A stretch of DNA of 64,000 nt from Pseudoalteromonas sp. 0303 (GTDB lineage: Bacteria > Pseudomonadota > Gammaproteobacteria > Enterobacterales > Alteromonadaceae), in the NCBI RefSeq assembly GCF_013349995.1, contig NZ_JABVXF010000001.1:248001-312000 (forward strand). Direction: 5' to 3'. The translations under genes were made by a program, and so were the position numbers. Positions 7,762-16,301 of this stretch are shown here, piece after piece (the stretch's first letter is position 1; every line of letters begins with the position of its first letter). The notes under the pieces are model-generated. The model did no database searches. It was not told where the DNA came from and saw only the letters and a program-made list of their open reading frames with translations.

Positions 7762-9627
7762 TTATTGAATTACATTACACACTAAACAACGAGCGTAAAC
7801 GCCTTGTGGATCGTTGTAATCTTTTAGGTTATCAATTTCACTACTTAACTGATTAATAAGGCTTTGTAAGTTGGCTTTTGTTGCTAGTACTGATTGTGAT
7901 GAATCAGACTTAGCAAAGAAGCTCTTAACAGCCGCTGTACCAAAGATATCTTGTAGCATTTGCTCTTGTGGTGTAAGCGATTGCTTGATGGTTTTAACAT
8001 CATAATGATTAAGCTTAGCAAGCTCAGCTGCTGCCTTAATTGCATCTTGCTTATCGCCAAGTTTATCAACTAAACCCAGCTCTTTTGCTTGAGTTGCAAT
8101 CCATACACGGCCTTGGGCAATTTTATCAACTTGCTCAGGGGTCATGTTACGCGCTTCAGCCACTACATTTAAAAAACGTTTGTATGCATTTTCAACGCTC
8201 ATTTGAATGATATCTGACATCTTCTCATCAAGTGGGCGTGCAATAGAGAAGCCAGCAAGGTCTGTTGTAGCAACGCCATCTGAGTAAATACCTAGTTCAG
8301 CCATAGTATTTTCAAACGTCATGAAAGTACCGAATACACCGATTGAACCTGTAATTGTGCTAGGGGCTGCCCAAATTTCATTGGCTGCAGATGCAATCCA
8401 GTAACCACCTGATGCTGCCACTGAGCTCATTGAAGCGATAACCGGTTTACCCGCTGCTTTAAGAGCTAATACTTCAGCACGGATAACTTCAGAAGCAAAC
8501 ATACTACCACCACCTGAATCGATACGTAGTACTACGGCTTTCACTTTATCGTCAAGACGCGCTTTGCGAAGTAGGGCTGCTGTAGAGTCACCACCAATTT
8601 CACCTGCTTTACGCTCGCCATCAACAATGGTGCCTTTCGCAACAACCACAGCTACTTTTTCAGTGATTGGGTTATCGAACTCAACAGGCGGTTTTACCAG
8701 CGATAAATACTCACGGAAGCTTACTTGCTTAAAGGTTTTGCCTGTTTCTTCTGCACCAACTAACTCAATAAGCTGTTGGCGAATTTGTTGTGAGGTTTTT
8801 AAAGAATCAACCCACTGATTATTTAACGCGTACTGACCTGAGTTACCGTCAACTGCTTGCATTTTTGTAAGATAAACATCCATATCTTCATCAAAATTGC
8901 TTTCATCGAATGGACGGCTCGCAGCAACGTCAGTTTTATACTCGTTCCAAAGTGCAGTTAACCAAACGCTATTCGCTTCTTTTGCCGCATCTGACATGTC
9001 ATTACGAATAAATGGCTCAACCGCTGACTTGTAAGTACCAACACGGAAAATATGTTGAGTTACTTTTAATTTTTCAAGCGCATCTTTGAAGTAAAGCGGG
9101 AACATACTGTAGCCTTCAATGCTCACACCACCATAAGGGTGCATAGACACTTCATTAGCGTGGGCTGCAATATAGTATTGAGCTTGTGTATAGTAATAGC
9201 CCGTTGCAATAACTTGCTTGCCTGCTTCTTTAAAGGCATCAATTGCTTTAGTTATTTGTTTTAGCTTATTGATGTGTGCACTTGGCATTTTTTGTAGGTC
9301 AAGAAGCATCACACTGATGCGATCATCTTTAGTTGCTTGGTTGATCACTTCAACAACATCATCAAGAAGAATTTCTGATGGTGCTTCATTACCCATAGTT
9401 GCATCGTTGATTGCTGCTTCTACAGGATCAACATACGTTTTTTCTTCAACAATAGGGCCATTTAAGTTTAGGCGTAGCACGGTTCCGTCTGCTACTTTTA
9501 CTTGGTCTTCTTCACCAGTGATAGCAACAAAGAAGAGTATTACTAGTAATAGAAATAATATGTTTAGGACCAAACGGCGGGAAAAATTAATCCCGGTCCA
9601 AATGCCTTTAAATATCTTTGCTAGCAA
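7762..9627 (-). CDS. sppA: Signal peptide peptidase SppA, 67K type
   Basis: Inner-membrane protease IV that degrades cleaved signal peptides. At 621 residues it has the long double-domain form. One membrane anchor lies at about residues 17-37 (LVLNILFLLLVILFFVAI). The catalytic lysine is in FRVGTYKSAVEPF (N-terminal half) and the nucleophile serine in SVAASGGYWIA (C-terminal half). The start is a TTG preceded by AAGGA at good spacing; no ATG lies nearby. One oddity: the loop usually reading (N/D)SPGGS reads DSGGGS here, so its proline is replaced by glycine. The C-terminal CxxC (CLVC) is conserved with E. coli (CLTC). It shares orientation with downstream ansA. Confidence 0.95.
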   Translation of the reverse strand: MLAKIFKGIWTGINFSRRLVLNILFLLLVILFFVAITGEEDQVKVADGTVLRLNLNGPIVEEKTYVDPVEAAINDATMGNEAPSEILLDDVVEVINQATKDDRISVMLLDLQKMPSAHINKLKQITKAIDAFKEAGKQVIATGYYYTQAQYYIAAHANEVSMHPYGGVSIEGYSMFPLYFKDALEKLKVTQHIFRVGTYKSAVEPFIRNDMSDAAKEANSVWLTALWNEYKTDVAASRPFDESNFDEDMDVYLTKMQAVDGNSGQYALNNQWVDSLKTSQQIRQQLIELVGAEETGKTFKQVSFREYLSLVKPPVEFDNPITEKVAVVVAKGTIVDGERKAGEIGGDSTAALLRKARLDDKVKAVVLRIDSGGGSMFASEVIRAEVLALKAAGKPVIASMSSVAASGGYWIASAANEIWAAPSTITGSIGVFGTFMTFENTMAELGIYSDGVATTDLAGFSIARPLDEKMSDIIQMSVENAYKRFLNVVAEARNMTPEQVDKIAQGRVWIATQAKELGLVDKLGDKQDAIKAAAELAKLNHYDVKTIKQSLTPQEQMLQDIFGTAAVKSFFAKSDSSQSVLATKANLQSLINQLSSEIDNLKDYNDPQGVYARCLVCNVIQ

Positions 9628-9796
9628 AATAAATCCTTAATTCAGTACAGCTTAGTAGTGATCTCATCTTAGCTTAGAATAACTTTAAATTTAACTGTTA
9701 AATAGTAACAGAGTGTTTAAAACGACAATTTGCTACAGAATAATTACCGGTGAAAAGTTGATTATTCTAAGTTATTGCCGCAGAATCTATTTCAAA

Positions 9797-9813
9797 TAGA
9801 GGTTCGACCAGTT
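9797..9813. promoter_or_regulatory. Weak FadR-like site before fadH
   Basis: The 17-mer ends in GACCAGTT, a perfect right half of the gammaproteobacterial FadR operator (AACTGGTC-N-GACCAGTT), while the left half matches at only four of eight positions. It lies 13 bases before the fadH start. Gene function makes it plausible, sequence alone does not prove it. Confidence 0.3.
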
Positions 9814-9826
9814 AACGGGGCACACA

Positions 9827-11788
9827 ATGTTAGAACAAAAATTACAATTACCGCATACCGAACTTCGTAATCGTTTGGTTATGGGTTCAATGCATACCGG
9901 CTTAGAAGAAGGCTGGCATAACCGTAAACGCTTACGTGCATTCTACGAAGCACGTGCCAAAGGCGGCACGGGTTTAATCATTACAGGTGGTTATAGCCCA
10001 AATATTCGTGGCAAGCTATCTCCGTTCGCATCAACATTTAACTCATTTTATGATGTGATCAAACACAAAGCATATACTGATGCAGTGCATCAGCATGGCG
10101 GAAAAATTTGCTTACAATTATTGCATGCAGGTCGCTATGCTTATCATCCATTCAATCAAGCGCCAAGCTCAATTCAAGCACCTATTAATCCGTATAAACC
10201 TAAAGAAATGTCGTTAGGTTCAATCAAAAAAACCATCAAAGACTTTGCTAACTCAGCAAAAATGGCTGAAAAAGCAGGTTATGATGGTGTTGAAATCATG
10301 GGTTCTGAAGGTTATTTGATTAATGAATTCATGGCTAACCACACTAATAAAAGAACAGACAACTATGGCGGTAGTTTAGAAAACCGCATGCGCTTGGCTG
10401 TTGATATTGTTAAAGCTGTACGCGCTAAAGTAAGTCAAAAGTTCATTATTGTATTTCGTTTGTCTGTGATGGATTTAATTCCTAGTGGATCAACACCTGA
10501 TGAAGTAAAACAACAAGCCCTAGCACTTGAACAAGCTGGCGTTGATATCTTTAACACCGGTATTGGTTGGCACGAAGCTCGTGTACCAACCATTGCCAGT
10601 ATGGTACCACCAGGAGCATTTAAAGAAGCATCAAAACGCTTGAAAGAAACGGTATCAGTGCCAGTTATCGCGGTTAACCGTATTAACACTCCAGAAATTG
10701 CCAATGGAATTTTAGAAGCAGGCGAGTCTGATTTAATTTCGATGGCACGTCCTTTATTAGCAGACCCAGAATTTTTCAATAAATACGTTAATAATAAGTC
10801 TGAGCAAATCAATATTTGTATTGGTTGTAATCAGGGCTGCTTAGACCATGTGTTTAAAAACAAACGTGCCACCTGTTTGGTTAACCCACAAGCGGCTTTT
10901 GAGTTAGATTACAGCCTTGAAAAAGCACCATCGTCTCGATTAGTACTGGTTGTGGGTGCTGGCCCTGCTGGCCTTGCTGCAAGTTGTTATTTAGCAGAGA
11001 AAGGTCACAAAGTGACTTTAATTGAACGTAAAGAACAAATGGGTGGCCAATTTAATTTAGCCATGCAAGTGCCGGGTAAAGAAGACTTTAACCATACCCT
11101 TAACTACTTTACTAATGAATTAAAGCGTTTAAATGTCGATTTACAGCTCGGTACTGAATTTACTGACAAGATGCTCAATCAATACGATGATGTGGTGTTT
11201 GCAACAGGCGTACGTCCGCGCGAAGCCAAAATAGAATGCAGTGATGGCAAACGCGTATTCGCTTATGATGAAGTAATTCGTGGTGAAGTAGAACTAGGCG
11301 ATAAAATTGCGATTCTAGGTGCCGGTGGTATCGGTTTTGATATGGTTGCCTTTTTAAGTGAACACAAAGGCCAAACAATTGAGCAATTCAAAACTCAATG
11401 GGGTATTGAATGCGAAGCTGCGCCAGAAAAAGACAATCGTCAAATTTACATGCTTAAGCGAAGTGCAGGGCGCTTTGGTAGTGAACTTGGTAAAACAACG
11501 GGTTGGATCCACCGTCAAGTTGCCAAACAGCACGGTGTTAAACAAATCGCTGAGTGTCAATATCTAAGCTTTGATAAACAAGGTTTGAAGATAACGGTAA
11601 AAGGTGAAGAGCAAATCCTCGATGTTGATACCGTGATTGCTTGTATTGGTCAGGTGTCAAATACTGAAACGTTCGACAATCAAACCGAAAACGCTAAAGT
11701 ACACGTTATTGGTGGCGCAAAACTAGCTGCCGCTATCGATGCTAAACGTGCAATTTTTGAAGCGTTACAAGTCGCTCGTAAAATTTAA
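9827..11788 (+). CDS. fadH: NADPH-dependent 2,4-dienoyl-CoA reductase
   Basis: Reduces 2,4-dienoyl-CoA intermediates so that polyunsaturated fatty acids can enter beta-oxidation. Residues 1 to about 325 form an old-yellow-enzyme FMN barrel with the catalytic Tyr (about 163, GYLINEF) and His (about 249, GWHEAR). A Cys cluster for [4Fe-4S] binding follows at about residues 331-350 (ICIGCNQGC ... TCLVNP). The rest is an FAD/NADPH pyridine nucleotide-disulfide-type module with VVGAGPAGLAAS and LGAGGIGFD. Length (653 aa) is close to E. coli FadH (672). The ATG is clear, following AACGGGGC. The gene stands alone between sppA (divergent) and a DoxX-like gene. Confidence 0.94.
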   Translation: MLEQKLQLPHTELRNRLVMGSMHTGLEEGWHNRKRLRAFYEARAKGGTGLIITGGYSPNIRGKLSPFASTFNSFYDVIKHKAYTDAVHQHGGKICLQLLHAGRYAYHPFNQAPSSIQAPINPYKPKEMSLGSIKKTIKDFANSAKMAEKAGYDGVEIMGSEGYLINEFMANHTNKRTDNYGGSLENRMRLAVDIVKAVRAKVSQKFIIVFRLSVMDLIPSGSTPDEVKQQALALEQAGVDIFNTGIGWHEARVPTIASMVPPGAFKEASKRLKETVSVPVIAVNRINTPEIANGILEAGESDLISMARPLLADPEFFNKYVNNKSEQINICIGCNQGCLDHVFKNKRATCLVNPQAAFELDYSLEKAPSSRLVLVVGAGPAGLAASCYLAEKGHKVTLIERKEQMGGQFNLAMQVPGKEDFNHTLNYFTNELKRLNVDLQLGTEFTDKMLNQYDDVVFATGVRPREAKIECSDGKRVFAYDEVIRGEVELGDKIAILGAGGIGFDMVAFLSEHKGQTIEQFKTQWGIECEAAPEKDNRQIYMLKRSAGRFGSELGKTTGWIHRQVAKQHGVKQIAECQYLSFDKQGLKITVKGEEQILDVDTVIACIGQVSNTETFDNQTENAKVHVIGGAKLAAAIDAKRAIFEALQVARKI

Positions 11789-11849
11789 TTGAAAGTAAAC
11801 TAGAAAACGTGCGGTCTATGTGATTAATCTATTTAGTCATGAGACCGCT

Positions 11850-12560
11850 ATGTTGAACACACACCTAATACCCCTTTACCAACACACCTTTAAGAAACTG
11901 CAGTTTTTAGATGGACTACCGAGTCTATTAATTCGCTTGATTTTAGCCCCAGTGATGATCATTGCCGGCTTTAATAAGCTTTCTTTAAGCGGTGATGTAA
12001 CTCACTTTTATCAATATTTTTTAGCATCTGAGGATATTGTTGCTTGGTTTGGAAATAGTGACTGGGGTTTAGGCCTACCCATGCCCTCTGTATTAGCCTT
12101 TTTAGCAGCATGGACTGAGTTTTTAGGGGGGATCTTTATATTATTAGGTTTATTTACCCGTTTAACAGCAATTCCTTTGATGATCACCATGTTGGTTGCA
12201 GCGACAACAGTGCATGCCAGTAATGGCTGGTTTGCTGTAACACCTACCGATGCCAGCACCAGCCCTGCGAGAGTGCTGAATTGGCTAGCAATACCAGGAA
12301 GTGAAGCTAGTTTAGTTAATTCCAATGAAGCCAGTGAAAGATTAACCAAAATGCGCGAGTTGCTAGAGACGCATGGATATACAGAATACCTCTATGCGAA
12401 AGGGAAGCCTGTAATATTAAATAATGGTATTGAGTTTTCCGCAATATACTTTGTTATGCTCTTAAGTTTATTTTTTGCAGGTGGCGGTCGTTACGTCAGT
12501 TTAGATTATTGGTTAACTAGAAAAGCATCTAATAGCTTTATTGCTAATAAAGATAAATGA
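11850..12560 (+). CDS. DoxX-like integral membrane protein
   Basis: A 236-residue inner-membrane protein of the DoxX superfamily. The family signature is visible in RLILAPVMIIAGFNKL and AWTEFLGGIFILLGLFTRL, giving about four membrane helices, with a hydrophilic loop of about 75 residues before the last one (VTPTDAST ... GIEFSAIYFVMLL). DoxX proteins are linked to redox or membrane stress roles, but no reaction can be assigned. I prefer the ATG at 11850, preceded by GAGA, over a GTG at 11820 that lacks a ribosome-binding site. GCGGTCT (11811-11817) and AGACCGC (11842-11848) could form a small hairpin just before this ATG. Confidence 0.8.
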   Translation: MLNTHLIPLYQHTFKKLQFLDGLPSLLIRLILAPVMIIAGFNKLSLSGDVTHFYQYFLASEDIVAWFGNSDWGLGLPMPSVLAFLAAWTEFLGGIFILLGLFTRLTAIPLMITMLVAATTVHASNGWFAVTPTDASTSPARVLNWLAIPGSEASLVNSNEASERLTKMRELLETHGYTEYLYAKGKPVILNNGIEFSAIYFVMLLSLFFAGGGRYVSLDYWLTRKASNSFIANKDK

Positions 12561-12623
12561 TAAGCTTGGGTTTTCTGCCCCGATTATTAAGGGGCGTCGT
12601 ACTTAAGCATTTACGGAATATTC

Positions 12624-13172
12624 ATGGACGCTTTAACGCTATTACAAACTCGACAATCAGATCCTCGTCTTATTGCACCTGGACCAACTGCAGAACAACT
12701 TGAAATTATTAAGCGAGCGGCCATAAAAGTGCCTGATAATGGCTGTATTGCGCCTTGGCGGTTTATTGTCGTTGAAGGCGACGCACGTAATAAATTAGGC
12801 GATATCTACCATCAAGCCGCAGTCGCTGAAAATCAAGATGATAGAACCATTGAGCGCGCTAAAGATCTACCTCTACGCTCTCCTATGATGATCATTGCCA
12901 TTGCTGATGTAACTGAAAACCCAAAAGTGCCACGTATTGAACAAGTACAAAGTGCAGGCTGCGCTGTACTTGCAATGCAACAAGCGGCATTTGCGCAAGG
13001 TTTAGGGGGCATTTGGCGTACAGGTTATTTTGCACAGAGCCCAGCTGTTAAAGCGGCACTAGGTTGTAAAGAACAAGATGAGATTGTTGGCTACTTATAT
13101 CTAGGTACACCAGAAGTAGACATTAAAAAACCAATCAGACACAAGCCAGAGACGTTTTTTGAGAATTTATAA
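12624..13172 (+). CDS. Nitroreductase family protein, YdjA-like
   Basis: A 182-residue flavoprotein of the minimal NfsA/FRP nitroreductase fold, close in length and sequence to E. coli YdjA (MDALTLLQTRQS, IAPWRFIVVEG, VPRIEQVQSAGCAVLAMQQAAFAQGLGGIWRTG, YLYLGTP). It should bind FMN and use NAD(P)H; the physiological substrate is unknown. In E. coli ydjA lies beside sppA-ansA, and here the same genes are within a few kilobases, which supports the orthology. No ribosome-binding site stands out and no terminator is clear on either side. Confidence 0.88.
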   Translation: MDALTLLQTRQSDPRLIAPGPTAEQLEIIKRAAIKVPDNGCIAPWRFIVVEGDARNKLGDIYHQAAVAENQDDRTIERAKDLPLRSPMMIIAIADVTENPKVPRIEQVQSAGCAVLAMQQAAFAQGLGGIWRTGYFAQSPAVKAALGCKEQDEIVGYLYLGTPEVDIKKPIRHKPETFFENL

Positions 13173-13371
13173 ATATTAGGAACTTTTTTGCAGTTAAGCA
13201 GTCAGACACTATTAAGCTTACTTATGTTAGTTTTTTTAGATTTAGCTTAGCTGTAAGAAGCGCACGGATGCAAAAAACGAAATAATTCTTCTTCAGTGTG
13301 TTTTTTAATCGGTTATTTTTTGTTAACGTATGGATAGTCTTAAAAAAATAACGATAAAGAAGACGAGAACG

Positions 13372-13749
13372 ATGGGAAACTTATTTTTACGTGAAAAAGA
13401 AAATTGGTTCGCTTGGTCAATTTGGGGCTTAGTTGGCGCCGTGGTCACTTTTTTTGTTGCCATGTCTACGAAGCAACCTCATTACCTTGGCTTGTCTGCT
13501 GTAGTGGTATTACTCCTACTGACTTGGTGGATGCAAAGCACTAAACGTTTCGATTTCGGCCGCGCTTTTAAAATTTGTTGCTACGTTTTAACGATCACCT
13601 GCTTACCCGCTTTTGCATTAGTCATTATACCTAGCTATAACCTCAATAAAATTGACGTAATAGTGCAGGGTTCAGGCTTTGCAATTGTTAGTTTAATTGT
13701 TTGTTTAGTTTGCTCTTTAATCGCAAAGCGCCCTAAGCAGTACTATTAA
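13372..13749 (+). CDS. Small integral membrane protein, unknown function
   Basis: I do not recognise the family. The 125-residue product has about four hydrophobic helices (WFAWSIWGLVGAVVTFFVAM, YLGLSAVVVLLLLTWWM, AFKICCYVLTITCLPAFALVII, GFAIVSLIVCLVCSLIA) and ends in a basic RPKQYY tail. An upstream in-frame ATG at 13330 would add 14 mostly basic residues (KKITIKKTR) but has no Shine-Dalgarno sequence; the ATG at 13372 has GAG four bases before it, so I prefer it. It lies alone between the nitroreductase gene and tRNA-Ser. Confidence 0.6.
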   Translation: MGNLFLREKENWFAWSIWGLVGAVVTFFVAMSTKQPHYLGLSAVVVLLLLTWWMQSTKRFDFGRAFKICCYVLTITCLPAFALVIIPSYNLNKIDVIVQGSGFAIVSLIVCLVCSLIAKRPKQYY

Positions 13750-13782
13750 AATTACTTTTTTAAAGTTTTTTACATTTAAGGC

Positions 13783-13811
13783 TTTACAACGAACGCAGTA
13801 AACACTATTAT
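13783..13811 (+). promoter_or_regulatory. Promoter of tRNA-Ser
   Basis: TTTACA (13783-13788), a 17-base spacer and TATTAT (13806-13811) are followed by a GC-rich GCGCGCC discriminator, the pattern expected for a stable-RNA promoter. The tRNA begins 12 bases downstream of the -10 box. Confidence 0.72.
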
Positions 13812-13822
13812 GCGCGCCGTAC

Positions 13823-13913
13823 GGAGAGATGGCAGAGTGGTCGAATGCACCGGTCTTGAAAACCGGCAGGGGTTTGTAGCCCCTCTAGGGTTCAAATCCC
13901 TATCTCTCCACCA
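13823..13913 (+). tRNA. tRNA-Ser (anticodon UGA)
   Basis: A complete cloverleaf with the long variable arm of class II tRNAs. The acceptor stem is GGAGAGA / TCTCTCC, the anticodon stem CCGGT / ACCGG holds loop CTTGAAA with anticodon TGA at 13857-13859, the variable arm pairs AGGGG with CCCCT, and the T arm is TAGGG-TTCAAAT-CCCTA. CCA is encoded. The discriminator base is A (13910), whereas E. coli serine tRNAs carry G at this place. It reads UCA and related UCN codons. Own promoter and terminator make it a single-gene unit. Confidence 0.97.
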
Positions 13914-13921
13914 TTATTTAG

Positions 13922-13947
13922 AAAAACCGCCTTTAGGGCGGTTTTTT
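13922..13947 (+). terminator. Terminator of tRNA-Ser
   Basis: AACCGCC-ttta-GGGCGGTTTTTT, a strong stem with six T residues, starts nine bases after the encoded CCA. Confidence 0.9.
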
Positions 13948-13965
13948 GCTATCTGGAGATAAGTA

Positions 13966-14367
13966 ATGTCAGCAAGCGAGTCTTCTTCTACACTAATGCG
14001 CATTGTTAAACATGTTCTGCTTTGGTGTATCTTTTCTTATTTTTATCACAGCGGGATCAATGTACTTGTAGCTATGGCCCATGATGCGCAGCCTGATTAC
14101 GGGCTAATATCTTCAATCGCTTATGGTATTGGGTTTAATGTGTTAGTAGGGCACCTTATTGGCAAATACGACAAGCATTGGCCTGTCATTGCTGCATGTG
14201 TGATTTCGACTGTGGGTCTTATTGCCGTGCCTTTAGTTATGTTAGGCAAAGATGGTTTAATGAGCGGCTTTTTTATTGCTTCGATGATCGCTACATTACC
14301 TGTTGCGACATTTGTAATTGATAAAATAAAGCAGCGAATTAGTGCAAACACTGAGCAAACGCAGTAA
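13966..14367 (+). CDS. Small integral membrane protein, unknown function
   Basis: I do not recognise this 133-residue protein. It has about four hydrophobic segments (HVLLWCIFSYFYHSGINVLVAM, LISSIAYGIGFNVLVGHLIG, WPVIAACVISTVGLIAVPLVML, GFFIASMIATLPVATFVI), a lysine-rich cytoplasmic turn and a polar tail. The ATG follows GGAGATAAGTA, a good ribosome-binding site. It sits between the tRNA-Ser terminator and fklB, with a 73-base gap before fklB, and shows no other link to its neighbours. Confidence 0.65.
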   Translation: MSASESSSTLMRIVKHVLLWCIFSYFYHSGINVLVAMAHDAQPDYGLISSIAYGIGFNVLVGHLIGKYDKHWPVIAACVISTVGLIAVPLVMLGKDGLMSGFFIASMIATLPVATFVIDKIKQRISANTEQTQ

Positions 14368-14440
14368 AACTAGGCGATATTCGTTGTATTTTTATGTTAG
14401 TATGAGCTCGTCTTTTAACTAAATAAACGTGAATTAAAAC

Positions 14441-15058
14441 ATGTCAGATAATTTTACAACAGACGCTGAAAAAGCAAGTTACGGTATTGGTTTACAAATG
14501 GGTGAGCAATTAAAAGCGAATCCATTCGAAGGTTTAAACTTAAATTCTGTATTTGAAGGTATGAAAGACGCATACACTGGTAATGATTTCCAAGTTGAAA
14601 TCCCAGCAATTCAAGCAGCTTTTGAGAAAATCAACGCTGAGATCCAAGCTCGTCGTGAAGAAGAAGCTAAAGTTCTTGCAGCTGAAGGTATTGCATTCTT
14701 AGAAGAAAATGCAAAACGTCCTGAAGTAACAGTAACTGAATCAGGTCTTCAATACGAAGTACTTACTGCAGGCGACGGTGAAAAACCAACTGCAGATTCA
14801 ACAATCCGTGCACACTACCACGGTACACTAATCAACGGTACAGTATTTGACAGCTCATACGAGCGTGGTCAACCAGCTGAATTCCCAGTTGGCGGTGTAA
14901 TCAAAGGTTGGACTGAAGCAGTACAAATGATGGGTACTGGTTCTAAATGGCGCTTATACGTACCACACGAACTTGCTTACGGTGAGCGCGGTGCTGGTGC
15001 AGCAATCGCTCCTTTCTCAACGCTAATCTTTGACGTTGAGCTATTAGAAATCATCTAA
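14441..15058 (+). CDS. fklB: FKBP-type peptidyl-prolyl isomerase (FKBP22 type)
   Basis: Catalyses cis-trans isomerisation of proline peptide bonds. The 205-residue protein has an N-terminal helical dimerisation domain with a long charged helix (ARREEEAKVLAAEGIAFLEENAKR, about residues 70-93) and a C-terminal FKBP domain (about 98-205) with the signature VRAHYHG-like TIRAHYHGTLINGTVFDSSYERG, GGVIKGWTEAVQMM and LAYGERGAGAAIAPFSTLIFDVELL. There is no signal peptide, so it is cytoplasmic like E. coli FklB, unlike the periplasmic FkpA. It is monocistronic and shares a two-way terminator with fur. Confidence 0.93.
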   Translation: MSDNFTTDAEKASYGIGLQMGEQLKANPFEGLNLNSVFEGMKDAYTGNDFQVEIPAIQAAFEKINAEIQARREEEAKVLAAEGIAFLEENAKRPEVTVTESGLQYEVLTAGDGEKPTADSTIRAHYHGTLINGTVFDSSYERGQPAEFPVGGVIKGWTEAVQMMGTGSKWRLYVPHELAYGERGAGAAIAPFSTLIFDVELLEII

Positions 15059-15070
15059 TCGATTTCAAAT

Positions 15071-15110
15071 AGACATAAAAAAACCTGCTTAAAGCAGGTT
15101 TTTTATGTCT
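15071..15110. terminator. Long bidirectional terminator between fklB and fur
   Basis: AGACATAAAAAAACCTGCTT is almost perfectly mirrored by the following 20 bases. The CCTGCTT/AAGCAGG core has A and T runs on the two sides, so it ends both convergent genes. Confidence 0.88.
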
Positions 15111-15125
15111 GAAACAAATAGCTAA

Positions 15126-15569
15126 TTAGCTATTTGATTCAGCGTATTCTTTACACGCAGCAGTGTCTTCACATTCGCCATATAGGTAAAGAGAGTGGTT
15201 AGTCAGTTTAATACCATTCTCTTTTGCGATTTCTTCTTGACGACGTTCAATAGTATCGTCTTCAAACTCAACAACCTTACCACATTTTAGGCACACTAAG
15301 TGGTCATGGTGAGTGCTACCTGATAATTCAAATACTGACTTGCCGCCTTCGAAGTGGTGGCGAGATACAATACCTGCATCATCAAATTGGTTAAGAACAC
15401 GGTAGACAGTTGCAAGACCAATCTCTTCGCCTTTGTCTAAAAGAATTTTATAGACATCTTCAGCGCTGATGTGTTGGTTGTCTGGAGATTGCAGAATCTC
15501 TAAAATTTTAATACGCGGCAGAGTTACTTTTAACCCTGCTTTTTTTAATTCCAAGTTGTGATCAGTCAT
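15126..15569 (-). CDS. fur: Ferric uptake regulator Fur
   Basis: Iron-responsive transcriptional repressor. The 147 residues show the winged-helix DNA-binding domain (LKVTLPRIKILEILQ, HISAEDVYKILLDKGEEIGLATVYRVLNQF), the metal region HHFEGGKSVFELSGSTHHDHLVCLKCGKVVEF, and a second cysteine pair near the C terminus (CEDTAAC), matching the structural zinc site of E. coli Fur. It follows fldA in the same direction, as in E. coli, but the 190-base gap between them holds no recognisable uof leader ORF. I see no clear Fur box before it. Confidence 0.97.
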   Translation of the reverse strand: MTDHNLELKKAGLKVTLPRIKILEILQSPDNQHISAEDVYKILLDKGEEIGLATVYRVLNQFDDAGIVSRHHFEGGKSVFELSGSTHHDHLVCLKCGKVVEFEDDTIERRQEEIAKENGIKLTNHSLYLYGECEDTAACKEYAESNS

Positions 15570-15597
15570 TCAATCTGTCTCAATTTTATTTAGTTAT

Positions 15598-15656
15598 ACT
15601 AGGCATCAGCAAGATGCACACGACACATTAGCAACTATTAGAATAACGTGCCTAGT
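15598..15656. repeat. 8-bp inverted repeat in the fldA-fur gap
   Basis: ACTAGGCA at 15598-15605 pairs with TGCCTAGT at 15649-15656. It lies in the probable fur leader and could form a long-range RNA stem; it may also be chance. Confidence 0.35.
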
Positions 15657-15759
15657 TACTAAGTGCAAAGAACAATTCGTCTATTTGCCGATTTTTCAAA
15701 CAAAAATGAACTGGTTGTGCATCTTTACATCAGCTAGTAAATGCGAGTAATACTTGTTA

Positions 15760-16287
15760 TTAATCAGCAAGTTCCGCTAAACACATTTCGTCATAAACCT
15801 GAGCACACCAGTCTTTAACACGCTTTTCAGTAAGCTCTGGTTGACGGTCTTCATCAATACCAAGGCCGACAAAGTTGCTGTCATCTACTAGTGCTTTTGA
15901 AGCTTCAAAGTCGTAGCCTTCAGTTGACCAATGACCCACTACGATTGCGCCACGCTCAGTAACGATATCGTTGATCATGCCCATTGCATCTAAGAAGTAT
16001 TCTGCATAGTCTTCTTGGTCACCGCAGCCGAAAATAGCAACAAGTTTACCTTCGAAGTCAACTTCTTCTAATTCAGGGAAGAAATCATCCCAGTCACATT
16101 GAGCTTCACCGTAGTACCAAGTTGGGATACCGAATAACAATAAATCGAATTCAGCAATCTCTTCTTTAGAACTTTTTGCAATGTCGTGAACCGCTACAAG
16201 CTTTTTACCTAATTCTTTTTGAATCATTTTAGCTACGTGTTCAGTATTGCCTGTGTCACTTCCGAAAAAAATACCTACGCTTGACAT
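15760..16287 (-). CDS. fldA: Flavodoxin FldA
   Basis: Long-chain flavodoxin, a cytoplasmic FMN electron carrier that serves for example biotin synthase, methionine synthase and radical SAM activation. The phosphate-binding loop FFGSDTGNTEHVA is at the N terminus, the FMN aromatic loops are around PTWYYGEAQCDWDDF and GCGDQEDYAEYF, and the C-terminal half contains the long-chain insertion. Length (175 aa) is one less than E. coli FldA. It is the downstream partner of ybfE (14-base gap), with fur after it. The biotin genes that need flavodoxin lie about 30 kb away. Confidence 0.96.
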   Translation of the reverse strand: MSSVGIFFGSDTGNTEHVAKMIQKELGKKLVAVHDIAKSSKEEIAEFDLLLFGIPTWYYGEAQCDWDDFFPELEEVDFEGKLVAIFGCGDQEDYAEYFLDAMGMINDIVTERGAIVVGHWSTEGYDFEASKALVDDSNFVGLGIDEDRQPELTEKRVKDWCAQVYDEMCLAELAD

Positions 16288-16301
16288 GGATTTAAAACCT
16301 T

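Noticed and set aside
9218..9640. 140-codon plus-strand frame opposite sppA
   Set aside because: Ser-rich antisense translation of a well-conserved gene; no start signal.
12575..12600. GCCCC/GGGGC hairpin between the DoxX-like and nitroreductase genes
   Set aside because: The stem is only five base pairs with no T run, so I do not call it a terminator.
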